From contig QPFY01000014.1 in the NCBI GenBank assembly GCA_003665825.1, positions 62,001 through 126,000 on the forward strand: a stretch of 64,000 nucleotides of DNA, written 5' to 3'. Origin of the DNA: Microbotryum silenes-acaulis. Taxonomy: Eukaryota > Basidiomycota > Microbotryomycetes > Microbotryales > Microbotryaceae. Positions 42,386-54,480 of this stretch are shown piece after piece; position 1 is the first letter of the stretch; every line of letters starts with the position of its first letter. Both the position numbers and the translations under genes were made by a program. The notes beneath the pieces were generated by a model. That model ran no database searches. It worked only from the letters and a program-made list of their open reading frames with translations, and was not told the DNA's origin.

Positions 42386-45300
42386 ATGGTCAAAGCCCCC
42401 GAGCCAGATCGGATACCGGTAAGTGGGTCTGACTCGCGGAACATCCTCCCGTGGCTGGGTAGTCCCACGCGAGTCGGCGATCGTCACTCAACCTGCCTTC
42501 GCTCGTGCCCACAGATCGCGTCGCTGGCTCAACTCGACCACGAGTTTACTCTCTTGCAGAACTCGCTCGCCCAATCCGAGACGGAGCATACTTGGGAAAA
42601 CATAGACCGCGCTGTCAAGCGTTTCCAGGCCGTCGTTCGAGGTGGGGCGTACAAGTTCACCGACGAGTTCATCCGGAGGTTTAAGGACAAGGCCATATCG
42701 AACGGCATCGTTCGATCGGTCAGTCCGAGTTGAGGCGAGAGACTGGGCCAAGGAAAGTGAATGTCAATGCTGACCCCCCAATCTGTGTGGCCGAATGCTC
42801 ACAGCTCGCGACGGAACGCACCCGACTGAGCGCCTCGACGCTGGATCTCATCTCGTCGTGCACGCGCCTCCACGGCCAATTCCAGCCTCTCTTGTCGACC
42901 TACTTGTCCCCTCTGCTCCGGCTCTTCTGCCGAACAAACAAGTTGTACATTTCTCGCGCGTTGTCGGCGCTGCACGATATCATCCGGCACACGCTCCTCG
43001 TCGACATTCTCAAGTTCATCGTCATCGAATGGAAGCTTGAAAGTGGCAAATCCTCGTCGTTCCGAATTGCCGCCGCCGAGGCAATATCGGCGATGCTTGG
43101 AGCTGGGACCGCAGAACTCGTTGTGCCCAAGGAAGCTCTCGACAAACGTGTCGAAGAGATCGAGTGGGTCATCCGCACCGGGGCCACCGACAGGGAAGCC
43201 AAAGTACGAGGCGAGATCAAAAAGTGCTGGGAAGTGTACAAGCGAGAGTGGCCGGATCGAGTTGCGCAGTAAGTGAACCAAAAGAACCGCTCAAAAGTTT
43301 TCTCTGCGAGAGGAGGCTGACCATAGAACCACTTCTCTACGTCAGATTCACCGCGCCCATGACTCCCATCAGTCGCAAGTACCTCAACGTGACGGCAGTA
43401 GGCGCTCCCTCGACAGGTCACCCTTCCGGCCCCAAGCCTAAAGCTCCTTCGAGCCTGTCCTTATCTGTCTCGGGATCCTCCGCTCCCAAGAAGACGACCA
43501 CCGCTCCTCAATCTTCTACCTTCAGTCACCGCCCGATCCCGTCGACTTCTTCTTACGCTCCATCCTCCTCCTCTGCACCTCCGACGGCCTGCTCTTCGTC
43601 TTCCCACCCAACGTCGAGCCGGCCGACCCCACTCTCGGCAAGCCTGTACGGCGGCCGACCCATGCCCACGGGACCTTTGACATCGACAACCGCTCGGGAC
43701 ATGCGCCTCGCCAAGAGTGTCGGGCATGGTCCTCCACCGCCCGCCATCTCACACCACACAGAGGAGACGGCGAGGTCGCTCAGTAGTGGAGCTCTGCCGT
43801 CGGCAACGTCCTCGTCAGCTTCGACTTGGTCGGCTTCGGACTACCCCACGACGCGTCGGATACCGCATGGCCCTCCGATGGATGCGCCGATACCCTCAAC
43901 CTCTTCCTCGTCCACACCCCACGCCCCTCCTTTGACCAGCGGGGCCTTCAAGCCCTCAACGGCATCTCGGTCCTTCCGGCCCAACACCGCGTCAGCATCG
44001 CAAGGGCCCAACGTCGAAGTCCGAAGGGCCCGACGGGTCGCACCTATCATCGCACCGCCGCCAGTCATGAGGAACGTTGCGCCGATCGGACGACCGGCGA
44101 CTTTGGCTCGACATGGGGGCGCAGCTTCGAGTGGTCCTTTCCGACCTAAATCCTCGAGAGCTCCTTCGGCTTCCTCAACTGTCGTCAAACCGATCGAGAA
44201 AAGGGCCCTTGTCAGCTCGAGCGTCTCGGCTCCTGCGAATAAAGCCGAGCCTGTGGTGGTAGCCGTGCCGACCAAGAATGTCGAAGAGGTACAGGAATTG
44301 GAACGCTTGGTCAAGATTGTCGATGCCGGCGGCGTGATCGTCGAGGATCCGACCGTCGACGATGAAGTGCTTCGGAGTCATCTCCTCGAGGGGCTTGTCG
44401 AGATGCCAATCGCTCAAGGCGAAGCCGATGGGGTCCTCGACGGAAATGTGCATACTGCTCACGCAGTAATGGATGCACCTGAAACGGAGCCGACCGCGGT
44501 CGGTGTCGAGGTCGCCCCGGAGACCTCACGGGTCGAAGCTGAGGCAATCTCCGCCGCAGAGGATCCTGTCCAAGTCCTATGCGATCCAACAACACGCGCC
44601 ACGGTTGAGCCAACCTCTTGTGCGGAGGCACAGCGGGCCATTCCTACAATCGTGGAGATCTCGCAAGAGGCACTGAGCATTGCGCCGGAGGCAACGGAAG
44701 AGTCGATCGAGGCAGAGTCGATCGAGGCAGAGTCGATCGAGGCAGAGTCGATCGAGGCAGAGCCGATACCGGTGGCCCCTACCGTTTCGGAAGTGACGAT
44801 GGAAGCTGACGAGCTCGAACGGGAGCAAGAGATCGAAGAACCGAGCGAGTGCCTCGAGGAGCCGGCAAGCGATGCGATTAGGATCGTCGACTTGAAACAT
44901 GACGAAGGAGCGGAAGAGACATTGGAGTATCTCGTTGCGATTGCCGGGGACGCCGAGGAAGAGACCAAGGCCACAGACGAGGACGAGATCGATGCCCCGA
45001 ATACGGTCGAAGCGGTTGAGGCTGTCGAAGAAGAGTTGACCCTAGAGGAGACGAAGGACCCGGAAGGCAACGTCGAGAAAGACGACAGCTACGACTTTGA
45101 TGAACACGCATCAACGGTGGAGATTGAGCCCCTTCAGGCCGAGAGGGCCGAAGCGGACGAGGTGCCGACAGCTTGGAGCGAGGTAACAGTGAACGAAAAG
45201 GTCCTTGGGGAAGACGAGGACGTCGCCGAAGAGACGGCAGAGATCGAGGTAATTGTTGAGGAACGCCTCGACTCGGAAGATGACGAGGACGAGGAAGCAC

Positions 45301-46145
45301 CGACCTTCCCCCTTCCACCACCCACCACGCCCGCCAAGTCCTCCCTACCCATGGCACCCTTCACGCCCGAGCCTTTCGCTCAAACCTGCTCGATTGTGCT
45401 CGACACCCCTCCTCGGTTCGAGGATTTTGTCTCGATGGCAATCCGAGTTCCTGGTGCCTTGGAAATCAGGATGGACGAGCTTGCTCAACAACCGGTTCCC
45501 ATCGAGGAAGAAGCGCAGGAGAAGGAAGAGCTTGAAGAAGGGGGACCGGAGGACGAGTTTGACGAGCATGCTCAGGGTGAAGAGTACGAAGATCAAGCAG
45601 AAGAAGAAGAAGAAGGTGGCGTGCCCGAGCGTCTCGTCTCTCGACCCCTTTCGCCTTCCGTGCGAAGGGTTCCACTCGAGAAGCCACATGCCGTTTTTGA
45701 AGACGAACAAAGCTTTTCAGTCGACTTGTCGGAAGATCTGGACGCGGCCCAAATGGAGGAAGAGGATGATCACGTCAATGTCCAACATGATGGGGAGGTC
45801 GAAGTCGTCAACAGCCCCCCAACACGATACACTTATGAACACGCGCCTGCCTCCATTCGCTCGGTCCTCACTCATGACGACAGCAGCGACGACGACGACA
45901 TGGATGCTCCTAACGCTCATGCTAGACCGTCTCCTACCTCGCCGTGCGATTTCAAGCGAAGCGAGGCACCAATCATGGCAGAAGAAGAAGTCGAGGAGGA
46001 AGAGGAGGTGGAAGTCGTCTCGCCCGTCATCTTTAGCCGATCGCTTCGGTCCCGAGTCGTCGAAGTACTCGACGTCAAGGCGGTCGTGTCCCCCGTCAAG
46101 ACGAGACGAGGTGGTCGTCGAGAGGTTCTGAGCGAACTACGTTGA
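42386..46145 (+). CDS. CLASP/Stu1-like microtubule-associated protein
   Basis: Four exons: 42386-42418, 42515-42718, 42805-43268 and 43346-46145, 1166 aa. Residues about 12-240 form a helical HEAT/TOG-type domain resembling the CLASP N-terminal domain (TNKLYISRALSALHDIIRHT, SFRIAAAEAISAMLGAG, REAKVRGEIKKCWEVYKREW) ending in QFTAPMTPISRKYLN. The remainder is disordered: a Ser/Pro/basic stretch (about 240-460), typical of microtubule-lattice binding, then a long Glu/Asp-rich region with four SIEAE repeats, and a basic end VSPVKTRRGGRREV. CLASPs promote microtubule rescue at plus ends and spindles. Only one TOG-like unit is seen, fewer than in most CLASPs, so orthology to Stu1 is tentative. Confidence 0.7.
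44700..44759 (+). repeat. 15-bp coding tandem repeat, four units
   Basis: Four perfect copies of GAGTCGATCGAGGCA encode repeated ESIEA inside the acidic region of the CLASP-like protein. The copies look identical at DNA level, so the expansion is recent or replication-prone. Confidence 0.9.
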
Positions 46146-46282
46146 TTTCTGATAATGGGTTCTCAGACATTTCGTTGTGTATTGTCCGCCACTTATGCAC
46201 CTTGCTATACATGTCGATATTGGGACTGCTGCGAAATGCTGGTAGGGAATTGGGTCGAGCTTGCACTTCCGACCCTCGCCCG

Positions 46283-48922
46283 TCATTCCCTACTAAGTAA
46301 AAGCACATTCAACTCCTTGAGCAACAACTCGGCTTCATCCTTATCCTCTCCCACGCCCAAGCATTCCTTCAACAGCTCCTCCGCGGCGTCCAAATCGCCC
46401 TTCATCACCCCTCGCTTGATCTCGTACTTGGCCAGCCACAACCTGATTTTGCTCAGCTCGTTCTTGGTCGCCTCGGTTTTGATCCCTTCTGCTAAGGCTC
46501 GACGATGGTACGAAGCGGCTTTGAGAGAATCGCCTTGTAAAGCGTAGAGACGACCGATGCGGAGAGCGGTGTCGTTCTCGCCTGGTTCGGACGAGACGAG
46601 CGCGCGTTGGTACGACTTGATCGCGTCGGGGACCCTTGGTTTTAAGAATGAAATCGTCTGGTCAATTCTTCTGGTGCATCTCACACCATGCCTTTACTCC
46701 CATCTCGTCGATTTCTCACCTCTTCAACTTCTCATAGCACACCGCGAGCGCGCACCACATCCTCGCGTCGAACGGTCGCAACGCCGTTGCTTTTTGGTAA
46801 TAGTTCAACGCCGAATAAGGTTCGCCCAAGAGTTCGTACGTCTGTCCGAGGCCGTACCATGCTCGATAGTCTTTGCGATTGACGTCTGCGTTCGAATGAA
46901 CAGGGTTCAGAATCGCCCTCCGGCGGTAATGATGCACGGTCAAAGCTCACCAACGGCCCTCCGATAACTCGCGATCGCGGCATTAGTATTTTTGATCTCG
47001 ACGTACTCATGGCCCATCAACGTCCACGCGCTCAAATACCCTCGATCCAACTTCAACGCCCTCCTGAAATACAGAATCGCCTTCTCATGTTCCCTCCTGA
47101 GCGAATAATAATTCCCTACCAAACAACAGACCTCGGGTCGGGAGCGATCCATCTTGGTATATTCTTGAGCTAGCGTCGCAAGTTCGGCCCTTTTCTCTGA
47201 GACGTAGAGGATGTTGGAGAATATGTCGATGTCTTCGACGCGGTAAGGGTCCGATTCTTGCAGTTTGGTAAAGTACTCGGTCGCTTCGTCGAATTCTGCA
47301 CAAAGCACACCTCCACTCAATTGATGATCCCAGAGGATAGTCTCAGAGCAGGATGGAGACCAACCTCGAACATGATAATGAATCAAGCCCCGCATGCCTT
47401 CGATCAGACTCGCGCCGGGAAAGATCTTGTCGAGGTCGTTCAAAACCTCGTGGAGGTTCTCGCCCGCAGCATGAATCTCCAGTGTCGCATGGACGAAGAA
47501 GAAGGGGAGCGGCGTCTCCGTGGGTAAGAAATGTAACGTCGCTTCGAGCTGCGGCGTAACGGAGGTGCAGAGTTAGGTTCCGTGCGAAACCAGAGTCTTC
47601 CTTCAGACAGTACCAACCTCTTCAGGCCCATCAAGACAGGACGCCAACTTGAGCCACGCGGACCAGTTGTACGGTTCCAACTTGACCGAGTGGACGAGGT
47701 GGTCCATCGCGGCGAGTCGGTGATCGAGCGTGACGGTCATGGTTGTCGGATCCCTCGGACCAAAAGGCGAAGGCGAGACGGGTGGGATCGCGAGCAGTAG
47801 TAACGCTTTTCTGTGATGTCGATCCACGCAAGTCCACATCAGTTCGATCCCATCGGATGACGAGATGAAACATCTGCGTGGCTGACGGACAGGTACAACA
47901 ACCAAGGATCGTGGTCGACGGTCCCCGGTTCCCACTCGGCCATCTCGGCCAAAAGTTCTTGCGCAAAAGGGTTGGCAATCCCTCGGTCCTGAACGCCCAG
48001 CAGATCGCCTGATTCTTCTTGTGCCCGTTTCTCCCCAGCCTGTGGACGGTGAACAGGCGCGTATCAGGAATGATCAGACTCTTCCCATCTTTTGGACCTT
48101 GCTCATCCCCCGAAAACTGACCAAGTACTTGGTATAACCTCTCAACCACCTGGCCCTATTCCCTCTACACCCGTTGAGCACACTCGAAGCTCTGAGATGT
48201 TCATGGGTCCTCTCGTATGCCAAAGCCAAATCGTAGCGATCGCTTTCGAGCGCATCCCAGCCCTCGGGTTCCGGATCGAGTTCGAGGTCGAGATCGTGGT
48301 CCAAAGGGGATTTTCCTGTCCCCGGGAGCATCGCGGAGTCCTCTTCTTCCAAATGGGACGAAGGATGTTCCCGTTGATCCTCGAGCTGGTGGGGATACCC
48401 ACCCGGTGAAGAGGCCAGTTCCATGATGCTGCCGAGCGAGTCCCTCGCGGGGTGGGGTCGATGGGCGAGAGGATTCGCCGAGGTTGAGCAAGCTGGAGCG
48501 GTGGTTCGGTCGCCGCCCAGACTGGCCCATGAGGTGTGGTTGATGTTGGAAGCACCTGCAACGCCGACTGGACTGGGATGAAAGCGTATGGGTGTCGAAG
48601 TGGCGAACCTGGACAGCAATTCGGGACTGCTCATCGGATTCGGAGGCGCGGTCGACGTCGAACCCAAGCCCGAGTTCGCTGCCCCCCTCGCCGCGGTAGA
48701 AGTCCCTCTGCGACCATGACTCCCACCCGTAGTGGTCGCCGAGGAAGCTGAAGACGAAAGAACGGCCGAACTCGGTATCGCATTTAGCAGTTCGGCGGCC
48801 CATTTGGCACTTCCGGGCATGGCGCGGTTCGAGCATTCGTTGAAGGCGCGCTTGAGCCGTCGACGCAGCACGTGCGCCGGTGGGTGCGCGATCGTAGGAT
48901 GCAACAGGGTGTTGGACGCCAT
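46283..48922 (-). CDS. CDC23: Anaphase-promoting complex subunit Apc8/Cdc23
   Basis: Seven exons: complement 48922-48122, 48039-47891, 47810-47618, 47548-47365, 47295-46951, 46885-46720 and 46634-46283, 729 aa. A TPR scaffold of the APC/C ubiquitin ligase. The N-terminal domain begins [20 protein letters not shown], then a Ser-rich insert (about 45-190), [20 protein letters not shown], and tandem TPRs: [60 protein letters not shown] and [20 protein letters not shown]. The [20 protein letters not shown] block is characteristic of Apc8. The start at 48922 (MASNTLLHP) is preferred over the upstream in-frame Met at 49045. Converges with the CLASP-like gene, 137 bp apart. Confidence 0.92.
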
Positions 48923-49186
48923 GCTGGGTGACGTTTGGGCGCAGAGTGACGGACAAGGATGCGCTGGGGTGCTGCGGTTGATTGTCGAATGACCGGAAAC
49001 GCGCGTGATCTGAGCCGTCCCAGCGCGTCGCAACGCGTGGCTCACTCGAAGCTCATCGCACTAGCACAGACTAGCACTCGTTTACTAATCCGAAATGGAC
49101 CCCCACTTGGACACCTCGCACGCTGTCCGCACTTGCTCCCTCTAGCGCCCCATTTGCTCCCACCTTTCTCTAAAGTACCGGCTACG

Positions 49187-50257
49187 ATGACGGACAAGTC
49201 GACTCCCATCTCCGTCACAGCCCTGCCCCGACTGGCTCGCACCCACCCTGCTCCTCAACTGTCGCACCTCGTTACCTCATCGTATGCACCCCCGAAAGGA
49301 CCCAAGGACCAGCTGATCGAATCCAACCTGCTCATACTGTTCCACGGGCTAGGTCAGTAACGTGCACTTTGCTCAAATCAATCGCACCTCGGCTGACCCT
49401 CCCTTCCGCTCTCTCCCTGACCGGCGTTAGGCGACTCGCACACCCCCTTTTTCAAACTCGGCCAATCGCTGTCCCTACCTCAAACGGCGGTCCTCTCGAT
49501 CCGAGCGCCCCTGCGCGTCCCGCTCTTGGAAGAAGAAGCATGGCAATGGTGGCCTTCATTCGATGAACTTGGCGAAGGTCTGTGCCCCACGATCGAGACG
49601 AGTTCATACGCTCCTTGTCGGAGAAAGAGAGAAGAAATCTCGTCCGCTCACACGATCCACATGAACCCACAGTGATCCCGAACCCCAACCCGACCGCGAC
49701 TCTCCGAATCCTAACCCAAGTCCTCGACCACCTCCTTACGACCTGCAACTGGCACCCCTCCCAACTGCACTTCTTTGGCAACTCCCAAGGCGCGACCTGC
49801 GCCGCCGAACTCATACTCAAATACTCCAACCCCACCTTCCCCTTCCCCTCCCCCATCACCTTCGGGTCCCTCATTTCCATTTCCGGTCCTCTGCTCTCCT
49901 TCCCTACAAAACCGGCGAGAAACTCAACCAAGGTTTTGCTCGTGTCTCGCAAAACGCAAGAATCCATTCTGGCGCTCCCGAATTGGAAGAAAGGGTTCGA
50001 AAAGATCAATTCCCATGTCCTACCTCTGCATCCCGGCCCGATGCCAACCAACGACAAGGAGTGGTTCGGGATCATAAAGTCGGTTCCTCATTGAATTTCC
50101 AAAGGTTCTGTCTCGGACCTCTGATCATGCACTGTTATCGTCCAGGTTCTGGTCTCAAGTCTTACTTCGGCGATCACCGATGGAATTCGAGAAGGACGTC
50201 TACGCCGTCTCAAGCGATAGCGTACCCGGAGACGCCGCTCGACCACCTAAACCTTGA
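49187..50257 (+). CDS. Alpha/beta-hydrolase, phospholipase/carboxylesterase type
   Basis: Four exons: 49187-49352, 49431-49577, 49673-50078 and 50146-50257, 276 aa. Predicted serine esterase. LLILFHGLGD is the oxyanion strand, LHFFGNSQGATCAAEL has the nucleophile elbow GNSQG, and the region ending LPLHPGPMPTNDKEW could hold the catalytic His. The reading frame across 49578-49672 changes unless this is removed as an intron, which joins DELGE to VIPNPNPTATLRIL, a typical turn before the helix preceding the nucleophile. Relatives include acyl-protein thioesterases and uncharacterised fungal esterases. Substrate unknown. Confidence 0.8.
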
Positions 50258-50504
50258 ATCCACAAGGGACTAATCCAAGTCCGTGTGTCCCTTTCATGTT
50301 GTAACGAATAGCCCTCTCATGTCCCCCGCAAGGAACGAATGCGATTGCGATCGCCCATCGGCTTTGATTAGATAACAACATATAAGCAGAAAGGAAAAAA
50401 AGACGAGGCATAGGGCCTGATGCCCATCGGAAGCAACTCCCACCCACATGCCCGAGGGAGAGCGCCCCTTTCTCACAAGGCACACCTGCAAGTGTCCATC
50501 CATC

Positions 50505-52961
50505 CTAGCGACCCTCCTCACCGCCCGTCGTTTCCGCATTCCCATGGTGCGGGATCCATCTCGGCAAAGCAGCCGCAGCCGCTGGCGCCGTCGGTCCCGT
50601 AACATCCATTGAATCGCTCCGTTGACTTTGCGCCGTATACATCGTCTCGAACGACTGCCTCGACACCGCCGGTCCCAAAGGAGAAGGCACCAAAACCGTC
50701 GTCGATGACAGCGTCGAGGTGACACTAGGCATGACCATCGTCGCGCTCGGAAGACTGTTGTTGAGCAAGGTTTTAGTCGAAGCGGCGGTCATGGAGGATT
50801 TCCTCGGTAAGGGGACCGCGACGTCGGGTTGACTGGGTGGTGTTCTCCGTGCCGAAATCCCTCGTGGTTTCGAATCGGCATTGGCGGAAGGACTCGACGT
50901 TCCAGGAGGGGTCTGGCTTGGTAGTGGTGATGACAAGAGCGGTGGTGCCTTGTGCGGTCTTGGACTTCCCTGACTCGAACTCCCACTGGCGCTCTTCTTC
51001 ATCGGCACCGACCCAACCATCAACATCGGTAAGTCCTGCTGTTCTCCTGTCCCTCTCCCACTATTCGACTCCACCGTCGAATGCTGTGGCTGGTGGTGGT
51101 GATGGTGTTGCTGGTGCTGATCAATCAACGACGACTCCCTCCCCGGCAACGTCTTTGACCTCTTGACTTTAGCGTTCGACCCATCCGCTGCCTTCCTCAA
51201 CCTACGACGTTCGACGCTCCTCTCGCTCCCACGTCGATACAACTGCGCCTCCGCCGAAGGGGGTTCAAAGTTGTCGTGCCCCTCATCCCTCTTTTTGCCC
51301 TTGGAGCTCGATCGCGGTCCAACAACGACGTTCGATCCGCCCATCGGCGTCGACGCGGACATAGGCGTCGAAGTCGAGGGTCGAGCCTGTACATTCGCCT
51401 TTTTGCCCGCGACGTTCGATGAGGTCCTCGGTGTCAAGTTCCAACTCGCCGCTGCCTGCGTCGCCGCTGCCTGCGTCGCCGCCGCCGCCGCCGAAGCCGA
51501 AGACGTTGGCGGTTCCAACCCAATCATGAACCGACTCTGCTGCTCGATCAAGAATTCGAGCACTTCCTTGCCCCTCCCATGTTCACCCGCGCCTTGTCTC
51601 GCCTGCGCACCCGCACCACTCGATACGGTTGGGCTCGTCGGGTTCGTCGGCACCTTGCCATCCAAGAAACCGGGGAAACCGAGCAGCGCGCCTTCGCCGG
51701 TTCCTTCTCGACGCGTCGAGACGAGTCCAGGTTGGAACACGACGGCGAGGTTCGACGCGGTCATGAGATTGAGGTGGCTCGAGCGCACAAACACGGAGAG
51801 GAAGTCGAGCAGGTAGAGGAGTAGGTATCGTGATGTCGGGGGTAAGAGCGAGATGAGGCGTTGGTATTCGGCGATGCAGGCTTCCTCGGGTAGGCGGCGT
51901 TCTGTTCGAGTGCGACGCGTGCCCGATCGTAGAGAAGTCAGTCAACAACTCTGTAGACTCCCGAAGCACTCAGACGTACGAAGGACGTGAACAAAGTCGA
52001 CATAAAGGTTCGCGGGAATGACAGGTTCCTATATCGTGGATCGCGTCAGGAATAGACGGATATATATCAGCATTCCCCGCCTCTTTCCTCACTGGCCACG
52101 ATGACTTGAACCGAAAAGCCATCAATCGTCGAAATCACTCACGGGCATCATGTTGAGGTATCGCCGGAGTACGCTCGCCGCATCGTGGACGGTGAAACCG
52201 GCCCAATCGAGGTCCTTGCCGTAGCGCGGGGGTTGATCGAAGAGTTCCTGCAACTGGTTGATGCGCTTGTTGGATCCAGATACCCTAAATATGCCTTCCG
52301 TCGCGGTTGCTGTACGGAATGTGTACATGTCGTCGGTCGAGGGACGAGCGAGGAGATTCGGGACCTGGTCAGTCAACAAAGGCGGAAGGAAATGGGGTCA
52401 TGACGACGGGGCCGCCGCGGGCGGGAGACGAACCTGATTCCTTGAGCATCATGCCACATTTGGCCACGACGATGGGCACATAACCGTAAACGTAGGGTTT
52501 GCCATCGCTTTAATACCGTTACGGAATGGGAGAGGACGAGTGTGAAGAGGGTCAGTTGGCCTTTTCCCGGTGATCCGCGAACGCGGTGACGGGCGATGAA
52601 CGTATAAGACTGACGCAGAGACGGTCGAGATGGCCACGGCGGCGTATTTGAGGCTCTGTGCGGGCGAAACACCAAAGACCCTCCCTTCGCCCGATTTCCC
52701 CTTGGCCAGTCCACGTCCAGGAGGTTGGTACGGTCTCGTAACGGGGGTCGGGTTGCCCGAGACAGCGCCCGGCGCCGTCGAGGCTCGAGCACGCGTCATT
52801 TTGTGGTTCGCCGCCGACGACGACGACGACGACGATCTGTGAAGGTTCGTGTTGTTCGAGGACGACGACGTCTTGGCGGTGAAGGCCTTCCACCATCTCA
52901 GCAACGAGGCTTTAGTCGGCGGTGGTCGATCGTCGTAAACGTTCTCCTTGCCGTGCGACAT
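50505..52961 (-). CDS. RhoGAP protein, Sac7/Bag7-like
   Basis: Five exons: complement 52961-52615, 52507-52434, 52309-52143, 52028-51980 and 51901-50505, 677 aa. GTPase-activating protein for Rho. [52 protein letters not shown] (arginine finger in IFR), [20 protein letters not shown] and [12 protein letters not shown] form a complete RhoGAP domain of the Sac7 class, which in yeast controls Rho1 and the actin/cell-wall pathway. A poly-Ser N-terminal region precedes it, and a disordered tail of about 380 residues follows with His/Gln runs and many Ser/Pro motifs. Confidence 0.9.
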
Positions 52962-53220
52962 GGCACGCAGCTTGGACGGCCTCGCTCGCTTCGGTTCCGG
53001 CCCAGAGGCTGGCAGGTCAGGTGAGTTGTGTGTCAGCCGGCGTCAACTCGTCGTCAGCTTGGTGCCTGTATGCGTCCGCGTGAGCACGTGTTGTAGATAA
53101 TCGTAGTGTCGTAGAGAGTTGAGAATATCCCCCGCTTTTGGACCGTCGATCGGCTGGAGGCGGATGCACGCACGATGGCACACACACGCACACACACACA
53201 CAGAGGCAAGGATCCGCATT

Positions 53221-53325
53221 AGATCAGATCACCGTCAGATCAGATCAGATCTGATCTGGATTTTTCTGATTCTGACTTGATTGATCTGATCTTGATCTGA
53301 TCTGAGCAGATCAATTTGATCTGAG
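53221..53325. repeat. GATC-rich palindromic repeat
   Basis: About 105 bp dominated by AGATC/GATCT/TGATC units in both orientations, for example cagatcagatcagatctgat near 53236, capable of hairpin formation. Confidence 0.85.
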
Positions 53326-53395
53326 GCATGAAATTGCCTAATTTGGCACATAAAGACTTCTACATGTCTACATGTTGAAATCCTCATCTTCTTCC

Positions 53396-53442
53396 TCCAC
53401 AACCATCATCCTCATCCTCATCCTCATCCTCATCATCCTCCA
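53396..53442. repeat. TCATCC / TCC microsatellite
   Basis: catcatcctcatcctcatcc-type run of hexamer units, about 45 bp. Confidence 0.8.
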
Positions 53443-54185
53443 AAGTGATCACCTTGCTAAGCCGCCGCTTTTTGGAGGAGCTCCCCGCTTCTATGACTGG
53501 ATTGGGTCGCATGATCCCTATGAGAAAGTGTTTGCAATGAGATGGCGCGATCCATTCTCTCTTCTGATCAGGTGCGCCGCAGTTGAAATCACAATGGCAC
53601 CATCTAGGTACCGCCTACTTTTGGATTTTTTTCCTCGATCTGACCTTCGAGTTCGACATTCCAGTACGGTGAATCCTCGGACTCTGTTCTACCCAAACCA
53701 TGAGAAAACAAAGAAGAGGACACCCGTCGGAGTCGCTGTGCAGCGCGGCCTGATACGTGCACGTGACAAAAAGACTAATGAAAAACCACAGCGAAACCTC
53801 ACACATCCCCACTTCCGCTCCATCATCCCCATCCTCGAGTCTGACCTGTCCCGCCGCATTGCCAGTTGAAGCAGCTGTTGGCAGCGGGTGACCATGCATG
53901 TTAGCAGCAGCTCGCAACTTCACGTTCGAGCAGAGGGAACTACTAGTAGTCACACTTGATGTGCATAAAACTCACTTTTTGTGGACAAAGTTGTTGATTC
54001 ATCATTGATACCGGTCATGACGTCTTTCACTGCCGATTGGCGGACAAGGAAACCCCCTGTAACGCCAAATCCCGAGGTGGAGGCAAAGGTGGAAGTGGAG
54101 GTGGATGACGTAAGCAAGAGGTTGACGGTGCGGTGAAGGCGAAATTGGCGTTCAAGATCAAGGTCAAAGAAAGAGCAGCATGAAA

Positions 54186-54480
54186 CGAGGGTAAGTTAAA
54201 GGTGGAGGTGCAATGGGGAGGAACAGACGTAGAGGTGAAGGCAAGGGATGAAGGTGGTGAGGTGGAGGTGATTCGAGGTGGAAGCGAACGTGATGGCGAT
54301 GGGGAAGGGGGAAGGGGGAAGGGGTGAAGGGTGAAGGGTGAAGGGTGAAGACGAGAATCGGATGTGGAGATGGTGATGGAGGTGAAGATGAGGTGATGAT
54401 GGAGGTGGGCATGGTGTGATGTGAAGGTGGATGAAGATGAACGGGCATGCAAAGGTGAAGGTGAGAGCAAGGTCAGCCCA
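54186..54480. repeat. Purine-rich minisatellite (GGTGAAG / GGTGGAG units)
   Basis: Plus strand almost free of pyrimidine runs, built of imperfect ggtgaagg, ggtggaggtg and gggtgaa units (for example perfect gggtgaa copies around 54325-54350). A pyrimidine-rich counterpart occurs at 61316-61560. Confidence 0.8.

Noticed and set aside
44700..44759. Regularly spaced repeat considered as a CRISPR-like array
   Set aside because: Contiguous 15-bp in-frame coding repeat in a eukaryotic gene, with no spacers.
43841..45364. Several antisense Ser-rich frames in the CLASP-like gene
   Set aside because: Mirror of Glu/Asp-rich codons (GAG/GAC read as CTC/GTC or Ser/Ala); typical shadow of acidic coding DNA.
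49582..49672. Apparent N-terminal extension PHDRDEFIRSLSEKER of the hydrolase
   Set aside because: It begins without an ATG and lies in a segment whose removal as an intron (49578-49672) joins the two conserved parts in phase.
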